Assembly: GCA_018383195.1 (NCBI GenBank)
Contig: JAGZOP010000009.1
Span: forward strand, 10,242-74,241
Reading direction: 5' to 3'
DNA from: Clostridiaceae bacterium
GTDB lineage: Bacteria; Bacillota; Clostridia; Oscillospirales; Butyricicoccaceae
Length of the DNA: 64,000 nt
The notes beneath the pieces were generated by a model that had not been told where the DNA came from, did no database searches, and saw only the letters and a list, made by a program, of their open reading frames with translations. Made by a program: the position numbers and the translations under genes. Below are positions 25,134 to 32,789 of this stretch, in pieces; the first letter of the stretch is position 1, and every line of letters starts with the position of its first letter.

Positions 25134-27368
25134 TTACATCGATTCGTGGAACGTGCGGGAGATGACTTCCTCCTGCTGCTCTCGGGTCAGGCGGTTAAAG
25201 TTGACCGCATAGCCGGAGACGCGGATGGTCAGCGTCGGATACTTTTCCGGATGCTCCATGGCGTCGAGCAGGGTGTCGCGGTTCATGACGTTGACATTCA
25301 GATGGTGTGCGCCCTGTGCAAAGTAGCCGTCCAGAATAGCAACGAGGTTCATTTCACGCTGCTGCTCGGTTTTGCCGAGCGCGTCCGGCACGATGGAGAA
25401 GGTGTTGGAAACGCCGTCCTGACAAACGTCGCGGTAGGGAATCTTTGCGACCGAGTTGAGCGACGCGAGCGCGCCGTTGAGGTCGCGGCAGTGCATCGGG
25501 TTTGCACCCGGCGCGAGCGGCTCGCCTGCCTTACGGCCGTCCGGCGTGGTGCCGGTTTTTTTGCCGTACATGACGTTCGAAGTAATGGTCAGCGCGGAAA
25601 GCGTATGCTTTGCACCGCGGTAGAACGGATGCTTTTTCAGTTCCTTGGAGAACTTAGTGACGATGTAAACCGCTTCGTCGTCTGCACGGTCGTCGTCGTT
25701 GCCGTATTTCGGGAATTCACCGGTGGTCTCAAAGTCCACGGCAAGCCCCTGCTCATTGCGGATGGGGCGCACGGTCGCGTAGCGGATTGCCGACAGCGAA
25801 TCGGCAGCAACCGACAGACCCGCAATGCCGTAGGCGGTCAGACGCTCGACATGGGTGTCATGCAGTGCCATCTGGCTTGCCTCGTAAGCGTATTTATCGT
25901 GCATAAAGTGGATAATATTCAGGGTATCGGTGTACAGCTCAGCGTTGTAGGCAAGTACCTTGTCATAATTTGCACGTACCTTCTCGTAGTCGAGAACTTC
26001 GTCCGTAATCGGCTCAATGCCCGGAATGACAACAGTGCCCTTCTTTTCATCTACGCCGCCGTTGATGGCGTAAAGCAGGCTTTTTGCCATGTTGCAGCGC
26101 GCGCCGAAGAACTGCATCTGCTTGCCGACCTGCATCGCAGAGACGCAGCAGGCAATGGCGTAATCGTCGCCGTAAATCGGGCGCATGACATCGTCATTCT
26201 CATACTGGATGGAGTCGGTGGCAATCGACATCTTTGCGCAGTAGGACTTGAATGCCTCGGGCAGATGCTCGGACCACAGCACGGTCAGGTTGGGTTCGGG
26301 TGCAGTGCCGAGATTGGTGAGCGTGTGCAGGTAGCGGAACGAGTTCTTGGTAACAAGCGGCTTGCCATTGATGCCAACGCCGCCGATCGACTCGGTGACC
26401 CATGTCGGATCGCCGCCGAACAGTTCGTTGTACTCCGGGGTACGCAGATGGCGCACCAGACGCAGCTTGATAATGAACTGGTCGATGAGCTCCTGTGCGC
26501 CCTCCTCGTCGAGGATGCCGCGCTCGAGGTCGCGCTGGATGAAAATATCGAGGAAAGTCGAGGTTCTGCCGAGCGAGGTCGCGGCGCCGTTATTTTCTTT
26601 GATGCCTGCAAGGTAACCCATGTACAAAAACTGCACCGCCTCCTGCGCATTCTGCGCCGGAAGGGAGAGGTCAACGCCGTAGCGCGCCGCCATGTTTTTA
26701 ATTTCGCCGAGCGCGCGGATCTGCATGGAAACTTCCTCGCGCAGGCGGATGCGATCTTCATCCATGGGACCGTCAATCTCATCAAGGTCGGCTTCCTTAA
26801 AGGCGATCAGCTGATCGATGCCGTAGAGCGCGATGCGGCGGTAATCGCCGATGATGCGGCCGCGGCCGTAAGCATCCGGCAGACCGGTCAGCAGACCGGC
26901 AGAGCGCGCCAGACGGGTGCGCTTCGGATAGGCGTCGAATACCCCTTCGTTATGGGTCTTGCGATATTCGGAAAAATGGCGGTCAATCTCCGGGTTCAGG
27001 GTGTAACCGTATTGCTCGAGCGAGGACTTTGCCATACGCATGCCGCCATAGAGGTTTACAATACGCTTCAAGGGCGCATCGGTCTGGAGTCCCACGATGA
27101 CCTCGTTTTCCTGGTCGATATATCCGGGGGCAAAATTGTCGATGCCCGAAATAATGTCGGTTTCCACATCGAGAATGCCTTTTTTCAGTTCTTCGAGCAG
27201 CAGCGCTTCGCACTTGTCCCATACGGCTTTGGTGCGGTCGGTCGCGCCTGCGAGGAAGGAATCGTCGCCCTCATATAAGGTGTAGTTTTTCTGGATAAAA
27301 TTCCGGACGTCAATTTCGCGCTGCCAGTTGCCTGCGCGGAAGCCATCCCACTGTTTGTATTGCATCAT
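25134..27368 (-). CDS. pflB: Formate C-acetyltransferase (pyruvate formate-lyase)
   Basis: Converts pyruvate and CoA to acetyl-CoA and formate by a glycyl-radical mechanism; central to anaerobic sugar fermentation and formate supply. The 744 residues include the adjacent catalytic cysteines in YAIACCVSAMQVG near 404 and the C-terminal glycyl-radical site RVSGYAVNFNRL. Length and motifs match PflB rather than glycerol dehydratase or TdcE-like relatives. GGAGG precedes the start. pflA ends seven bases upstream, so the activase is translated first from the same riboswitch-controlled transcript. Confidence 0.96.
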   Translation of the reverse strand: MMQYKQWDGFRAGNWQREIDVRNFIQKNYTLYEGDDSFLAGATDRTKAVWDKCEALLLEELKKGILDVETDIISGIDNFAPGYIDQENEVIVGLQTDAPLKRIVNLYGGMRMAKSSLEQYGYTLNPEIDRHFSEYRKTHNEGVFDAYPKRTRLARSAGLLTGLPDAYGRGRIIGDYRRIALYGIDQLIAFKEADLDEIDGPMDEDRIRLREEVSMQIRALGEIKNMAARYGVDLSLPAQNAQEAVQFLYMGYLAGIKENNGAATSLGRTSTFLDIFIQRDLERGILDEEGAQELIDQFIIKLRLVRHLRTPEYNELFGGDPTWVTESIGGVGINGKPLVTKNSFRYLHTLTNLGTAPEPNLTVLWSEHLPEAFKSYCAKMSIATDSIQYENDDVMRPIYGDDYAIACCVSAMQVGKQMQFFGARCNMAKSLLYAINGGVDEKKGTVVIPGIEPITDEVLDYEKVRANYDKVLAYNAELYTDTLNIIHFMHDKYAYEASQMALHDTHVERLTAYGIAGLSVAADSLSAIRYATVRPIRNEQGLAVDFETTGEFPKYGNDDDRADDEAVYIVTKFSKELKKHPFYRGAKHTLSALTITSNVMYGKKTGTTPDGRKAGEPLAPGANPMHCRDLNGALASLNSVAKIPYRDVCQDGVSNTFSIVPDALGKTEQQREMNLVAILDGYFAQGAHHLNVNVMNRDTLLDAMEHPEKYPTLTIRVSGYAVNFNRLTREQQEEVISRTFHESM

Positions 27369-27374
27369 AGAGCA

Positions 27375-28094
27375 TCAACCTCCAAAATCACGGAAAAATT
27401 CGGTTTGTAACTGCTTGCAGAGAGTTTTGTCCATGGCAGGCACGCCTTCCAGCGAATAGGGGAGCCCGAGTGCGCCGAATTTGTTTTTGCCGAGCAGATG
27501 ATAGGGCAGCAGCTCGACGCGCTGAACATTCGGCAGCGTTTCGACGTAGCGGCGAAGTGCCGAAAGATGCGCGCGGCTGTCGGTCAGCCCGGGTACGACC
27601 ACATGCCGCACCCACATCGGGGTGCCGCTTGTGCGCACGGCTTCCACAAAGGCGAGCGTGTCGTCCATCGGCAGACCGGTGAGCGACTGATAGGCTGCCG
27701 GGTCATGGTGCTTGACATCATAGAGCACCAGATCGGTGTGCGCGAGAATATCCGCGTAGTCGCCCAATCCAGCGCCTGCGGTATCAATACAGGTGTGGAT
27801 GCCCGCCGCACGGCACAGCCGCAGCGCTTCTGCCAGAAATTCCGGCTGCAAAAGCGGCTCGCCGCCCGAAAACGTCACGCCGCCGCCTGACCGGTCAAAG
27901 TAAGGCTGAAAACGGCGAAGCTTTTTGACCAACGCTTCGGGGGTGATCGGTTCGCCGCCGCAACGGTTCCAGGTATCCGGGTTGTGGCAGTAGCGGCAGC
28001 GCAGCCGGCAGCCCTGCAAAAAGACCACCGCGCGGATGCCGGGACCGTCCACAAGCCCCATGGATTCAAAGGAATGCATCAATCCGCAGGTCAA
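27375..28094 (-). CDS. pflA: Pyruvate formate-lyase activating enzyme
   Basis: Radical-SAM enzyme that generates the glycyl radical on PflB. The 239 residues carry the cluster motif C-x3-C-x2-C as GCRLRCRYCHNPDTW near 31, then the SAM-binding GGE motif (FSGGEPLLQPEF) near 70. I place the start at TTG 28094, which has AAAGGAG eight bases upstream. The longest reading begins 14 residues earlier inside the terminator hairpin and lacks a ribosome site. It is the first gene after a ZTP riboswitch and is followed directly by pflB. Confidence 0.94.
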   Translation of the reverse strand: MTCGLMHSFESMGLVDGPGIRAVVFLQGCRLRCRYCHNPDTWNRCGGEPITPEALVKKLRRFQPYFDRSGGGVTFSGGEPLLQPEFLAEALRLCRAAGIHTCIDTAGAGLGDYADILAHTDLVLYDVKHHDPAAYQSLTGLPMDDTLAFVEAVRTSGTPMWVRHVVVPGLTDSRAHLSALRRYVETLPNVQRVELLPYHLLGKNKFGALGLPYSLEGVPAMDKTLCKQLQTEFFRDFGG

Positions 28095-28115
28095 GACGTT
28101 CGCTCCTTTCCGCAT

Positions 28116-28144
28116 AAAAAAATCCTCTGGATGCATCCAGAGGA
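28116..28144 (-). terminator. Second hairpin terminator between the ZTP riboswitch and pflA
   Basis: TCCTCTGGATG / CATCCAGAGGA (28123-28144) is a perfect 22-base palindrome followed on the - strand by TTTTTTT (28122-28116), only 22 bases before the pflA start. It is a full intrinsic terminator placed after the riboswitch's own terminator. Confidence 0.8.
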
Positions 28145-28145
28145 C

Positions 28146-28245
28146 AAAAAAAGCCGACTGGACACCAAGCAGTTGCCCAGACGGTCGGCATGTTCCAAGC
28201 CATACTCCATGTGGTGTATCTCCACGTTTCCGTCAGTCATATGGC
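28146..28245 (-). ncRNA. ZTP (pfl motif) riboswitch controlling pflA-pflB
   Basis: On the - strand from about 28242, TGACTGACGGAAACGTGG, then a hairpin to CACCACATGGAGTATGG, matches the 5' domain. Next, ATGCCGACCGTCTGGGCA matches the strongly conserved 3' CCG..CTGGGC element of the pfl/ZTP family. The expression platform overlaps the 3' domain. GCCGA plus CTGGGCA can pair with TGTCCAG plus TCGGC (28189-28153), followed by T7 (28152-28146), forming a terminator that ligand binding would disrupt. The family senses ZTP/ZMP, which accumulate when 10-formyl-tetrahydrofolate runs short. Control of formate-producing pfl genes fits that logic. Confidence 0.87.
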
Positions 28246-28258
28246 TTTCAGTGACTTC

Positions 28259-28287
28259 ATCATACGAGATTGCGGCAGATTTGTCAA
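28259..28287 (-). promoter_or_regulatory. Consensus promoter of the riboswitch-pflA-pflB transcript
   Basis: On the - strand TTGACA (28287-28282), 17 bases, TATGAT (28264-28259). Transcription would begin right at the riboswitch. Confidence 0.85.
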
Positions 28288-28477
28288 CTGCTTTTGCAGA
28301 CCATTTTTGTTTTTCAGCATCCGGCACAAGAGTGCCGCAGAATGAATCGACGGAAAACCGACAGGATGTGCAATCCATTTGAAAAGTTTGTTTATGAAAG
28401 TGCTGGCACTGCATGGGGAATGGATTCGGGAAAGCAAGATTCCTTTCTCGGAAGAGAACAGCTCCGCAAAGAAAGAC

Positions 28478-28506
28478 TTGTGAAATCCGACAAAAAAGAG
28501 TAGAAT
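28478..28506 (+). promoter_or_regulatory. Promoter of the Mrp/Mbh antiporter operon
   Basis: TTGTGA (28478-28483), 17 bases, TAGAAT (28501-28506), 46 bases before the first gene. No other gene or site is seen between this and the divergent pfl promoter. Confidence 0.6.
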
Positions 28507-28551
28507 GAACTAGGTGTTGATTGTTCAAATAGAAGAAATGGGGGTGCTTGC

Positions 28552-29016
28552 GTGTATCTGGTTTTTATGGCAGTCTGGCTCATTCTGAACGGCCGCGTAA
28601 CAGGGGAAATCGTTTTGACCGGAATGCTACTGTCTGCGCTGCTCTTCGCATTTTGCTGCAAATTTTTGGGGCATAGTGCGAAGCGGGAAGGAATGCTGTA
28701 CCGCCGCGCGCTGCGCATGCTGCATTATGCTGCGGTATTGGTATTTGAAATTGTAAAGGCAAATCTCGATGTCATGCACATGATTTTAACGGCAAGGGAG
28801 CAGGTGGAGCCTTGTCTGGTTACGGTAACCATCCCACTGAAAACCGACTGGGCGCGCGTACTGCTTGCCAATTCGATTACACTGACCCCGGGGACGATTA
28901 CCGTTTCGCTTGAGGGGGATCGCTATACAGTGCATTGTCTGGACCGGACACTCGCGGAAGGAATTGAGGATTCCATTTTCGTGACCCTGCTGCGCAGGAT
29001 GGAGGAAACCAAATGA
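28552..29016 (+). CDS. mrpE: Mrp/Mnh antiporter subunit E
   Basis: First gene of the operon. The 154 residues include a hydrophobic hairpin at the start, then the MnhE signature region (VLLANSITLTPGTITV near 100 and YTVHCLDRTL). GTG start preceded by GGGGGTG. MrpE assists assembly of the multisubunit cation/proton antiporter. It overlaps subunit F by four bases, showing translational coupling. Confidence 0.9.
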   Translation: MYLVFMAVWLILNGRVTGEIVLTGMLLSALLFAFCCKFLGHSAKREGMLYRRALRMLHYAAVLVFEIVKANLDVMHMILTAREQVEPCLVTVTIPLKTDWARVLLANSITLTPGTITVSLEGDRYTVHCLDRTLAEGIEDSIFVTLLRRMEETK

Positions 29017-29345
29017 ATGCTTTTGCACAGGAGTTATATCATCATTTTTCGGTGATCTGCATGCTGATTGTCGCAGTGCTGATTATTTTTTGCCTGATTC
29101 GGGCGGTGCGCGGTCCTTATGTGACCGACCGCATTGTGGCGGTTAATATGATTGGCACCATGACCATTGCGACCATTGCGATTTTGTCGGACGCGCTGGA
29201 CGAAAGTTATTTGCTCGATGTCTGCCTGATTTACGCGATGATCAGTTTTCTTGCAATCGTGGTGTTGACCAAGGTATATACGGGGGTATATCGTGCGCGC
29301 AAGCGCAGCCGGAAGGAGGAGAAGGAGCCATGCTCGAAGGACTGA
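29013..29345 (+). CDS. mrpF: Mrp/Mnh antiporter subunit F
   Basis: A 110-residue membrane subunit with three hydrophobic segments and the MnhF-type stretch RAVRGPYVTDRIVAVNMIG near residue 28. Charged Arg/Lys/Glu tail at the C-terminus. It overlaps both neighbours (4 bases with E, 16 with G). Small structural subunit of the antiporter membrane arm. Confidence 0.9.
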   Translation: MNAFAQELYHHFSVICMLIVAVLIIFCLIRAVRGPYVTDRIVAVNMIGTMTIATIAILSDALDESYLLDVCLIYAMISFLAIVVLTKVYTGVYRARKRSRKEEKEPCSKD

Positions 29346-29653
29346 GACTCACTGCTGCGGCGCTTTGCCTTGTGGCGGGCGTGATTATTATGATTGTGGC
29401 AACCATTGGCGTGTTCCGTTTTCACTTTGTACTAAATCGGATGCATGCGGCTGCGATGGGGGATACCCTTGGAATGCTTTTCATTCTGCTGGGGCTTATC
29501 ATCAAAAACGGGCTGACATTGACGTCGGCAAAGCTGCTGATGATCATTGTGTTCTTCTGGTTTGCCAGCCCGGTGTGTTCGCATCTGGTTTCCAAACTGG
29601 AGGTCGATACCCACGAGCATCTGGAAGAGGAGTGTGAGATCCGCCGTGATTGA
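29330..29653 (+). CDS. mrpG: Mrp/Mnh antiporter subunit G
   Basis: A 107-residue subunit with three hydrophobic segments and the PhaG/MnhG_YufB pattern, ATIGVFRFHFVLNRMHAAAMGDTLG near 24. It ends in an acidic cytoplasmic tail (HEHLEEECEIRRD). ATG start preceded by AGGAGAAGGAG. Overlaps the DUF4040 gene by eight bases. Confidence 0.9.
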   Translation: MLEGLRLTAAALCLVAGVIIMIVATIGVFRFHFVLNRMHAAAMGDTLGMLFILLGLIIKNGLTLTSAKLLMIIVFFWFASPVCSHLVSKLEVDTHEHLEEECEIRRD

Positions 29654-29939
29654 TTTTTTTCAGTATTTACTGCTGATCTGCCTGATTCTGTGCGCGGTAT
29701 CGGTCGGATTCACCAAGAACCTGCTGACCTCCATCGTGATTTTTATGTCGTACAGCCTGGTGATGTCGATTATCTGGGTGCTGCTCGAATCCCCTGACCT
29801 TGCGATTACCGAAGCCGCAGTCGGCGCGGGGGTGACCAGCCTGCTGTTTTTTGTGACGCTCAAAAAGATTCATGCGATTGAGAAGTCCATCGACGAGGAT
29901 CAGAGCGTTGGGGAGGATGGACATGAAGCAAAGAAGTGA
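29646..29939 (+). CDS. DUF4040 / MbhD-like antiporter subunit
   Basis: A 97-residue membrane protein with three segments. The sequence from MSYSLVMSIIWVLLESPDLAITEAAVGAGVT to the end is the DUF4040 signature, found in Mrp proteins as the extra C-terminal part of MrpA and as the separate MbhD subunit of membrane-bound hydrogenases. Here it is free-standing. Start GTG 29646, GAGGAG thirteen bases upstream; the longer reading runs antiparallel to nothing but simply reads mrpG out of frame. Overlaps the next gene by 17 bases. Confidence 0.82.
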   Translation: MIDFFQYLLLICLILCAVSVGFTKNLLTSIVIFMSYSLVMSIIWVLLESPDLAITEAAVGAGVTSLLFFVTLKKIHAIEKSIDEDQSVGEDGHEAKK

Positions 29940-30864
29940 TTATGCAGGCAGCCGTGCGGATAAATTTCAGCGCTGGCTGCACGGAGAATATGATCCTTTT
30001 GCGGGAAAACTGGAAATGCAGCCCGGAAAGCCGGCAGAACCGCCTGTATGTGACATCAGCGACGGAGTCAATCATGCACGGGTGCAGCGTTTGGTGGATG
30101 ACTGGGCGCACAATAAAGAGATGCGTGCGTTCCGCGTGCTGTATCGGGTGGCATCGTTTGTCATGTGCATTGCAATGATTGTTGTGCTGCTGCTGACGGT
30201 TGCCAATCTGCCGCCCTTTGGTGCGGCAGACAATCCGGCACATAATGAGGTCATGCAGCGGTATCTGGAAAAGGGTGTGCAGGAAACCGGTGCGGTCAAC
30301 GCGGTGACAGGCATGATCCTCAACTATCGTGCATTTGATACCTTTGGAGAGACCTGTGTACTGTTCATTGCGGCATGCTGCGTGATGATTTTGCTGGAAG
30401 GCAAGACAGATCCGGAGGATACCCGTCTCGAGGAACGCTTTGAGCCAAAGGACGACCCAATCCTGTACCGGATCACGCTGTTTGTAGGACCGCTCATTAT
30501 GCTGTTCGGCGCATATATCATCCTCAATGGGCATCTGTCACCGGGCGGCGGCTTTTCGGGCGGCGCAATGATCGGCGCAGGGCTGATTCTGTACTGTAAT
30601 GCACTCGGGCTGAACCGTACCCGCCGCTTTTTCAATGAGCATGTCTATAAGATGATTAAAGTGGGTTCTCTGGTGCTGTACGGCATCACAATGAGTTATT
30701 ACTTTCTGACCGGAGGGAACGGGCTTGCGAATATCATCCCGCTCGGAACGCCGGGGAATCTGATTTCCAGCGGTATGATTCTGCCGATCAACATTTTTGT
30801 CGGTTTAGAAGTCGCATGCACGATGTACTCATTTTTTGCACTGTTCCGGCGAGGGGAACTCTAA
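29923..30864 (+). CDS. MbhE-MnhB fusion antiporter subunit
   Basis: A 313-residue fusion. A hydrophilic N-terminus (about 1-65) precedes an MbhE-like part with two segments separated by an external loop (NLPPFGAADNPAHNEV, then NAVTGMILNYRAFDTFGE). From about 182 comes an MnhB domain whose signature is GHLSPGGGFSGGAMIGAGL near 205. In classical Mrp the MbhE- and DUF4040-like parts belong to MrpA and MnhB is MrpB. Start 29923 has GGAGGATGG; 17 residues of the longer reading are dropped. Supports an Mbh-like layout of the membrane arm. Confidence 0.84.
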   Translation: MKQRSDYAGSRADKFQRWLHGEYDPFAGKLEMQPGKPAEPPVCDISDGVNHARVQRLVDDWAHNKEMRAFRVLYRVASFVMCIAMIVVLLLTVANLPPFGAADNPAHNEVMQRYLEKGVQETGAVNAVTGMILNYRAFDTFGETCVLFIAACCVMILLEGKTDPEDTRLEERFEPKDDPILYRITLFVGPLIMLFGAYIILNGHLSPGGGFSGGAMIGAGLILYCNALGLNRTRRFFNEHVYKMIKVGSLVLYGITMSYYFLTGGNGLANIIPLGTPGNLISSGMILPINIFVGLEVACTMYSFFALFRRGEL

Positions 30865-30913
30865 AAAAGCGGGAAAAGTGCGCTTGATTCAGTTTGAAAA
30901 CGGGGGGAGTTTT

Positions 30914-31288
30914 ATGCTTCACAATCTTGCGGTCAACCATATTGAAGCCGCTGCGGTTGTGCTGTTCGGCATTGGGTTTACCATGCTTCTGCTGCATCAG
31001 AACCTGATTAAAAAGATTATTGGACTCAATATTATGGATACGGCTGTGTATCTGTTCCTTGCCGCCAAAGGCTATATCGAAGGACGGCTGCCACCCATCA
31101 TCGTGGACGGGATAACCGATATGGAGGCGTACATCAACCCGGTGCCGTCCGGTCTGGTCCTGACCGGCATCGTGGTTTCGGTCAGCGTCACGGCAATTAT
31201 GCTTGGGCTGACCGTGTGCCTGTATCGGCGCTATCATTCGCTCGATCTCGACGAGATTCTGATGAAGGTCAAAAAGGAGTGGATGTAA
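30914..31288 (+). CDS. mrpC: Mrp/Mnh antiporter subunit C (NuoK-like)
   Basis: A 124-residue NuoK-like subunit with three membrane segments. Features: IGFTMLLLHQNLIKKIIGLNIMDTAVYLFL near 18 and a second conserved stretch DPVPQALVLTGIV-like (NPVPSGLVLTGIVVSVSVTAIML) near 78. GGGGGAG precedes the ATG at 30914; a 26-residue longer reading is rejected. The next gene starts immediately after its stop. Confidence 0.9.
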   Translation: MLHNLAVNHIEAAAVVLFGIGFTMLLLHQNLIKKIIGLNIMDTAVYLFLAAKGYIEGRLPPIIVDGITDMEAYINPVPSGLVLTGIVVSVSVTAIMLGLTVCLYRRYHSLDLDEILMKVKKEWM

Positions 31289-32776
31289 GTGGCGCTTCCC
31301 TGTAACTTTCCGTTTTTTTCGATTGTGCTGTCCATGATGAGCGGTATTGTTTCGTCGGTGCTCCCGGGAAAATGGGCGCGCCGCGTCACCATGGCGCTGC
31401 TCGGCGTCGTGACCATTCTGTCGGGCGGGGTGCTGCTGTACACGCTGCAAACCGGCAGCTTTACCTTCAGCATGGGAAAATTTCCGGCGCCGTGGGGCAA
31501 TGAGCTGCGCGGAGGACCGCTCGAGGGCGTCTTGGCGCTGTTTTTTAGCCTTGTGATGCTGCTTTCGCTCATCGGAGGCAAGCAGCACATCGACGCAGAG
31601 GTGGACAAAAGCCGCGTAAGCCTGTATTTTATCATGTGCGATTTAATGCTGGCATCGCTGCTTGCCCTGATTTACACCAATGACCTGTTTACGGCGTATG
31701 TTTTTGTCGAAATTAATACCATTTCCGCATGCGGACTGATTATGGTGCGGCAGATTGGACGCACCTACGTTGCCGCGGCGCGGTATATGGTGATGAGTTT
31801 GCTGGGGTCTGGTCTGTTCCTCATCGGCCTATCGATGCTCTATGGTCTGACAGGTCATCTTCTCATGGAGCCTGCGCGGAATGCGGTGACCTGCCTGCGC
31901 ACGGCGGGAATATACGGCGAGCCTTTGGTTGTTACCATTGCGCTGATTACTGTCGGTCTTGCTATCAAATCGGGATTATACCCGTTTCATTCATGGATGC
32001 CCGAAGTATACGGCTATTCCACCGCCGCTTCGAGCGCAATTCTGTCCGGACTGGTTTCCAAAGGATACATCATTCTGCTGATTAAAATTTATTACCGCGT
32101 TTTTGGGGAATCGGTTATCATGTATGGAAAGATTTCCAATATCCTGTTTGTGTTTGGTCTGGCAGGGATGATTATGGGATCGCTTTCCGCCATGCGGGAG
32201 AATGATATCCGGCGCATGACCGCCTTTTCTTCGGTGGCACAGATCGGCTATATCTACATGGGGCTTGGACTGGGGACCCGCGCGGGCGTCATTGCGTCGT
32301 TGTTCCATGTGCTCAGCCACGCGGTTGCCAAAGCGCTGCTGTTTACCTCTGCGACTGGGCTGTCCGATGTGTCGAATGGTTCCAAACGGTTTCACGATCT
32401 GCGCGGCGCGGGATTTCGCAATCCAGTGGCGGGGATTGGATTTTCGGTTGGAGCGCTGTCTATGGTCGGTTTGCCGCTGTTTGCAGGGTTTATTTCCAAG
32501 CTGCTCTTTTCGCGCGCGGCGGTTGGCGACCCGGGGAAAATGCTGCCTGCGCTGATTGTGCTTGCAGTCAGTACCCTGCTCAATACAGTTTATTTCCTGC
32601 GTACAGTGATTACGATATATACGCCGGGCGGGAATATGGCGCAGCACCGTACATTCCGCGAGAATCCGGGCTATGGCATTGCGCTGACGCTTTTCATCGT
32701 GCTGACCGTTGCGCTTGGCACGCTGTCCCAGCCGCTTGTCGATACGCTGACAACCGGTCTTGGGCAGTTTGGATAA
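31289..32776 (+). CDS. Proton-channel antiporter subunit, MrpD/NuoN-like (first of four)
   Basis: A 495-residue membrane protein with about fourteen segments of the proton-conducting transporter family (complex I ND2/ND4/ND5). The channel lysine motif LAIKSGLYPFHSWMPEVYGYSTAASSAILSGLVSK is near 225, and the broken-helix lysine region HVLSHAVAKALLF is near 345. Starts with GTG directly after the mrpC stop; AAAAAGGAGTGG lies upstream. It sits where MrpD lies in standard operons. Confidence 0.88.
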   Translation: MALPCNFPFFSIVLSMMSGIVSSVLPGKWARRVTMALLGVVTILSGGVLLYTLQTGSFTFSMGKFPAPWGNELRGGPLEGVLALFFSLVMLLSLIGGKQHIDAEVDKSRVSLYFIMCDLMLASLLALIYTNDLFTAYVFVEINTISACGLIMVRQIGRTYVAAARYMVMSLLGSGLFLIGLSMLYGLTGHLLMEPARNAVTCLRTAGIYGEPLVVTIALITVGLAIKSGLYPFHSWMPEVYGYSTAASSAILSGLVSKGYIILLIKIYYRVFGESVIMYGKISNILFVFGLAGMIMGSLSAMRENDIRRMTAFSSVAQIGYIYMGLGLGTRAGVIASLFHVLSHAVAKALLFTSATGLSDVSNGSKRFHDLRGAGFRNPVAGIGFSVGALSMVGLPLFAGFISKLLFSRAAVGDPGKMLPALIVLAVSTLLNTVYFLRTVITIYTPGGNMAQHRTFRENPGYGIALTLFIVLTVALGTLSQPLVDTLTTGLGQFG

Positions 32777-32789
32777 AGGGGGAGAAAAC

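Noticed and set aside
23066..27278. Very long ORFs opposite real genes (for example 23066-25015 on - and 25092-27278 on +)
   Set aside because: They lie antisense to the molybdopterin genes and pflB, follow GC-biased third positions and have no domain or ribosome site; they are shadows.
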